DNA of 32,553 nucleotides from positions 1-32,553 of the forward strand of contig CAJMRM010000035.1 of assembly GCA_905215775.1 (NCBI GenBank). Reading direction: 5' to 3'. The notes beneath the pieces are model-generated. The model was not told where the DNA came from and searched no databases. It was given only the letters and a program-made list of their open reading frames with translations. This DNA comes from an uncultured bacterium (GTDB taxonomy: Bacteria > Bacillota > Clostridia > Lachnospirales > Lachnospiraceae). A program made the position numbers and the translations under genes. Positions 30,985-32,553 of this stretch are shown here, in pieces (position 1 is the stretch's first letter; each line of letters begins with the position of its first letter).

Positions 30985-30994
30985 GCCTATCGGC

Positions 30995-31023
30995 ATTATA
31001 GCATATGCCAATCATGATTGCAA
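30995..31023 (-). promoter_or_regulatory. Antitoxin RNA promoter
   Basis: On the minus strand TTGCAA (31018-31023), 17 bp, TATAAT (complement of 30995-31000). A strong vegetative promoter pointing at the terminator. It is stronger than the toxin promoter, as expected for a short-lived antitoxin. Confidence 0.7.
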
Positions 31024-31109
31024 GATACATGGTTTGCTTTTTTTGTCTCCGGAACGCTGGCAAGGGTACTTTTGAAGGACATTTTAGGGGCTAAAAATAT
31101 CATAAGTTT

Positions 31110-31454
31110 TTGCAGTATGGCGGCCCGGACGGTGAGATGGGGGCGTCCATGCGCTACCTTTCCCAGCGGTACGCCATGCCATATGGAGAGCAGAAGGCAG
31201 TTCTTACGGACATCGGCACCGAGGAGCTGGCTCATCTGGAAATGATCGCGGCCATTGTCCACCAGCTTACGAGGAACCTTTCGGCCGAGGAGCTGGAGGC
31301 CCAGGGCTTTGCGCCCTATTATATCGACCATACTGCCGGGATCTGGCCCCAGGCGGCAGGCGGCGTCCCCTTCAATGCCTGTGAGTTCCAGTCCAAGGGC
31401 GATCCCATCACGGATCTGTTTGAGGATCTGGCAGCAGATGGTACGACTGCGTAA
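31110..31454 (+). pseudogene. cotJC: Internal fragment of spore-coat protein CotJC (Mn-catalase family)
   Basis: About 113 codons in one open frame: QYGGPDGEMGASMRYLSQRY, DIGTEELAHLEMIAAIVHQL, GFAPYYIDHTAGIWPQAAGG, FQSKGDPITDLFEDLAA. This is the middle of CotJC, a spore inner-coat protein of the manganese catalase family, with metal-ligand EELAHLE. The usual ~27 N-terminal residues are missing (DNA left of about 31110 is phage-like) and homology stops after LAA near 31437, where a family member would go on for about 50 residues. The frame ends by chance at TAA 31452-31454. Likely host gene cut on both sides by mobile elements. Confidence 0.8.
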
Positions 31455-31468
31455 GAACAACAAAGAGT

Positions 31469-32553
31469 CTAGAAATTCCAGTGTATTTCGATCGGAATAT
31501 TTTTTGTTCCAGGAATCCGTTTTCCGACCAGTATAAAATTGATCATAGTTTCAACGATTTCCCTATCTAAATATTCAGGATTTGTATACTGTTTAAGTAA
31601 CTGTCGATGGTCATCGCCTGTTCGGATTTTTTTTTCAATTACTCTAAGCTGTTTCTGTGTTTCCCCTATCAATCCTTCCAGCCTTTCTCTGTCATTTGTA
31701 AAGTCCTTTGATAGATCAAGAAATTCACGTTCTGAGAGAACTCCTTTTGCCTTATCAAGATAAAGTTCTCGGATTATCGTTGTATTTTCGTCTATCCTTT
31801 TTTGATAGGAAGCAAGCTGCGTTTCTAAAGAAGTCTTTTTTTCTCTTATATTGGAGCAAAATTCCACATTTTGTTCCAACTGATCCATGTCGAGATATTC
31901 CTGTGATAATTGATTCAATTCAGTGATAACTGCCTGCTCCAGCCTTTTGACAGAAATAAAAGAGCCTGTGCAGGCGTCCTTTGCAGCGTGACGGTTGGAG
32001 CACTGTAAATAATGCCTTCCATCAGCTGTTTTGGAGGAACGCATTGTATACCCGCAGTACATGCAGCGTGCTTTTCTGGCAAACAATCCTATGGTTCCTA
32101 CTGTAAATGGTTTTGCCTTTTCAGATATCATAGACTGTACTCTATCCCAAAGTTCACGGTCAATAATTGGTTCGTGTGTCCCCTCTACTCTGTACCATTC
32201 GTCTTTTGGTCGGGGCTTATTTTGTTTTGTCTTATATGATACACTGCCGTATTTTCCTTGAACCATATTTCCAATGTATATTTCATTTATCAGCATATGG
32301 GAAATAGCCGAATATTTCCATAAGGTACTATTTTTTCCTGTAGGCTGCTTATAGAGTAAACCATGAAGCCGTTTATATTCCGTAGGGTTTGGTATCCCTC
32401 GGTCATTGAGCATGCGGGCAATGGCTGTTTTTCCATAGCCTTGTGAAAACAAGGTAAAAACCTCTCTGACAACAGCGGCGGCTTCTTCATCAATGATTAA
32501 GTGTCCTTTTTGCTCAGGGTCTTTTTTATATCCATAGAGAGCAAATGCACCAA
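31469..32553 (-). CDS. Large serine recombinase, C-terminal part (partial at window end)
   Basis: The frame runs from the window edge on the minus strand to the stop at 31469-31471, with no start inside; the TTG at 32452 is internal. Visible parts: recombinase domain (ALYGYKKDP, FTLFSQGYGKTAIARMLNDR, GIPNPTEYKRLHG), zinc ribbon (ARCMYCGYTM, LQCSNRHAAKDAC), long coiled coil (NIREKKTSLETQLASYQKR, LEGLIGETQKQLRVIEKK), and the tail GTKNIPIEIHWNF. The catalytic N-terminal domain with the active Ser lies beyond the edge. Such enzymes integrate and excise prophages and sporulation-gene elements such as skin. Its end is 15 bp from the cotJC fragment, the usual place for an integrase next to its attachment site. 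Confidence 0.88.
   Translation of the reverse strand, partial: GAFALYGYKKDPEQKGHLIIDEEAAAVVREVFTLFSQGYGKTAIARMLNDRGIPNPTEYKRLHGLLYKQPTGKNSTLWKYSAISHMLINEIYIGNMVQGKYGSVSYKTKQNKPRPKDEWYRVEGTHEPIIDRELWDRVQSMISEKAKPFTVGTIGLFARKARCMYCGYTMRSSKTADGRHYLQCSNRHAAKDACTGSFISVKRLEQAVITELNQLSQEYLDMDQLEQNVEFCSNIREKKTSLETQLASYQKRIDENTTIIRELYLDKAKGVLSEREFLDLSKDFTNDRERLEGLIGETQKQLRVIEKKIRTGDDHRQLLKQYTNPEYLDREIVETMINFILVGKRIPGTKNIPIEIHWNF

Larger units (their letters stand above)
30923..30988 (-). ncRNA. Candidate antitoxin RNA (about 66 nt)
   Basis: Predicted from the minus-strand promoter at 30995-31023 (start near 30988) to the bidirectional terminator. It contains the complement of direct repeat b, and so could pair with repeat a at the toxin start. 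Size and layout match RNA II of the pAD1 par locus. Both ends are predictions. Confidence 0.6.

Noticed and set aside
31018..31245. 75-aa plus-strand frame across the phage/cotJC junction
   Set aside because: Out of frame with the CotJC coding sequence, which clearly matches a known family; junction artefact.
1..32553. CRISPR array
   Set aside because: No regularly spaced identical repeats of 25-40 bp were found by eye.

Overview
The window is almost entirely an integrated, contractile-tailed (myovirus-type) prophage, reading left to right, in what is probably a spore-forming Clostridia host, most likely Lachnospiraceae. The host guess rests on balanced G+C, strong AGGAGG-type ribosome sites, a CHAP/cell-wall-repeat lysin, and a fragment of the spore-coat gene cotJC at the right edge. 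Replication and early-control genes, and the phage's own left end, lie outside the window.

Layout. 1-3588: end of the early/middle region, with a Cys-rich HTH protein, a dATP/dGTP diphosphohydrolase-type protein, small phage proteins and an ArpU/sigma-like late regulator. 3589-6260: accessory block between late regulator and terminase. It holds a promoter with phased GTCG repeats driving a structured ~260-nt RNA with a tRNA-shaped core; an AT-rich two-gene cassette (Panacea/SocA-domain protein plus four-helix membrane protein) flanked by a 17-bp direct repeat; and an exact-consensus promoter driving a 40-aa membrane peptide. 6261-15854: packaging and head genes (Nu1-like and GpA-like terminase, portal, protease, gpT-like capsid, decoration and connector proteins), interrupted by a hicAB toxin-antitoxin pair. 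15865-26155: P2-like tail (sheath, tube, chaperone with a -1 frameshift, tape measure, X, D, V, U, W, J, I). 26175-30704: fibres, carbohydrate-binding protein, XhlA-like protein, holin, lysin. 30705-31025: a type I toxin-antitoxin locus built like the par locus of plasmid pAD1. 31110-31454: internal piece of cotJC. 31469 to the end: C-terminal part of a large serine recombinase on the minus strand.

How it fits together. The virion genes form one long late operon with many ATGA/GTGA overlaps. The accessory units (Panacea cassette, 40-aa peptide unit, hicAB, right-end type I system) appear to have their own promoters or terminators, as expected of genes expressed from a lysogen. The sheath gene carries an in-frame TAG, so as read the prophage should not make a working contractile tail. 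The cotJC piece lacks both ends, suggesting that two elements have entered one sporulation gene.

Best candidates for something new: the structured RNA at 3635-3894, the repeat-flanked Panacea/membrane-protein cassette, the par-like type I system at the right end, the doubly interrupted cotJC, and a 14-bp palindrome found in the first complete gene and again in front of the lysin.
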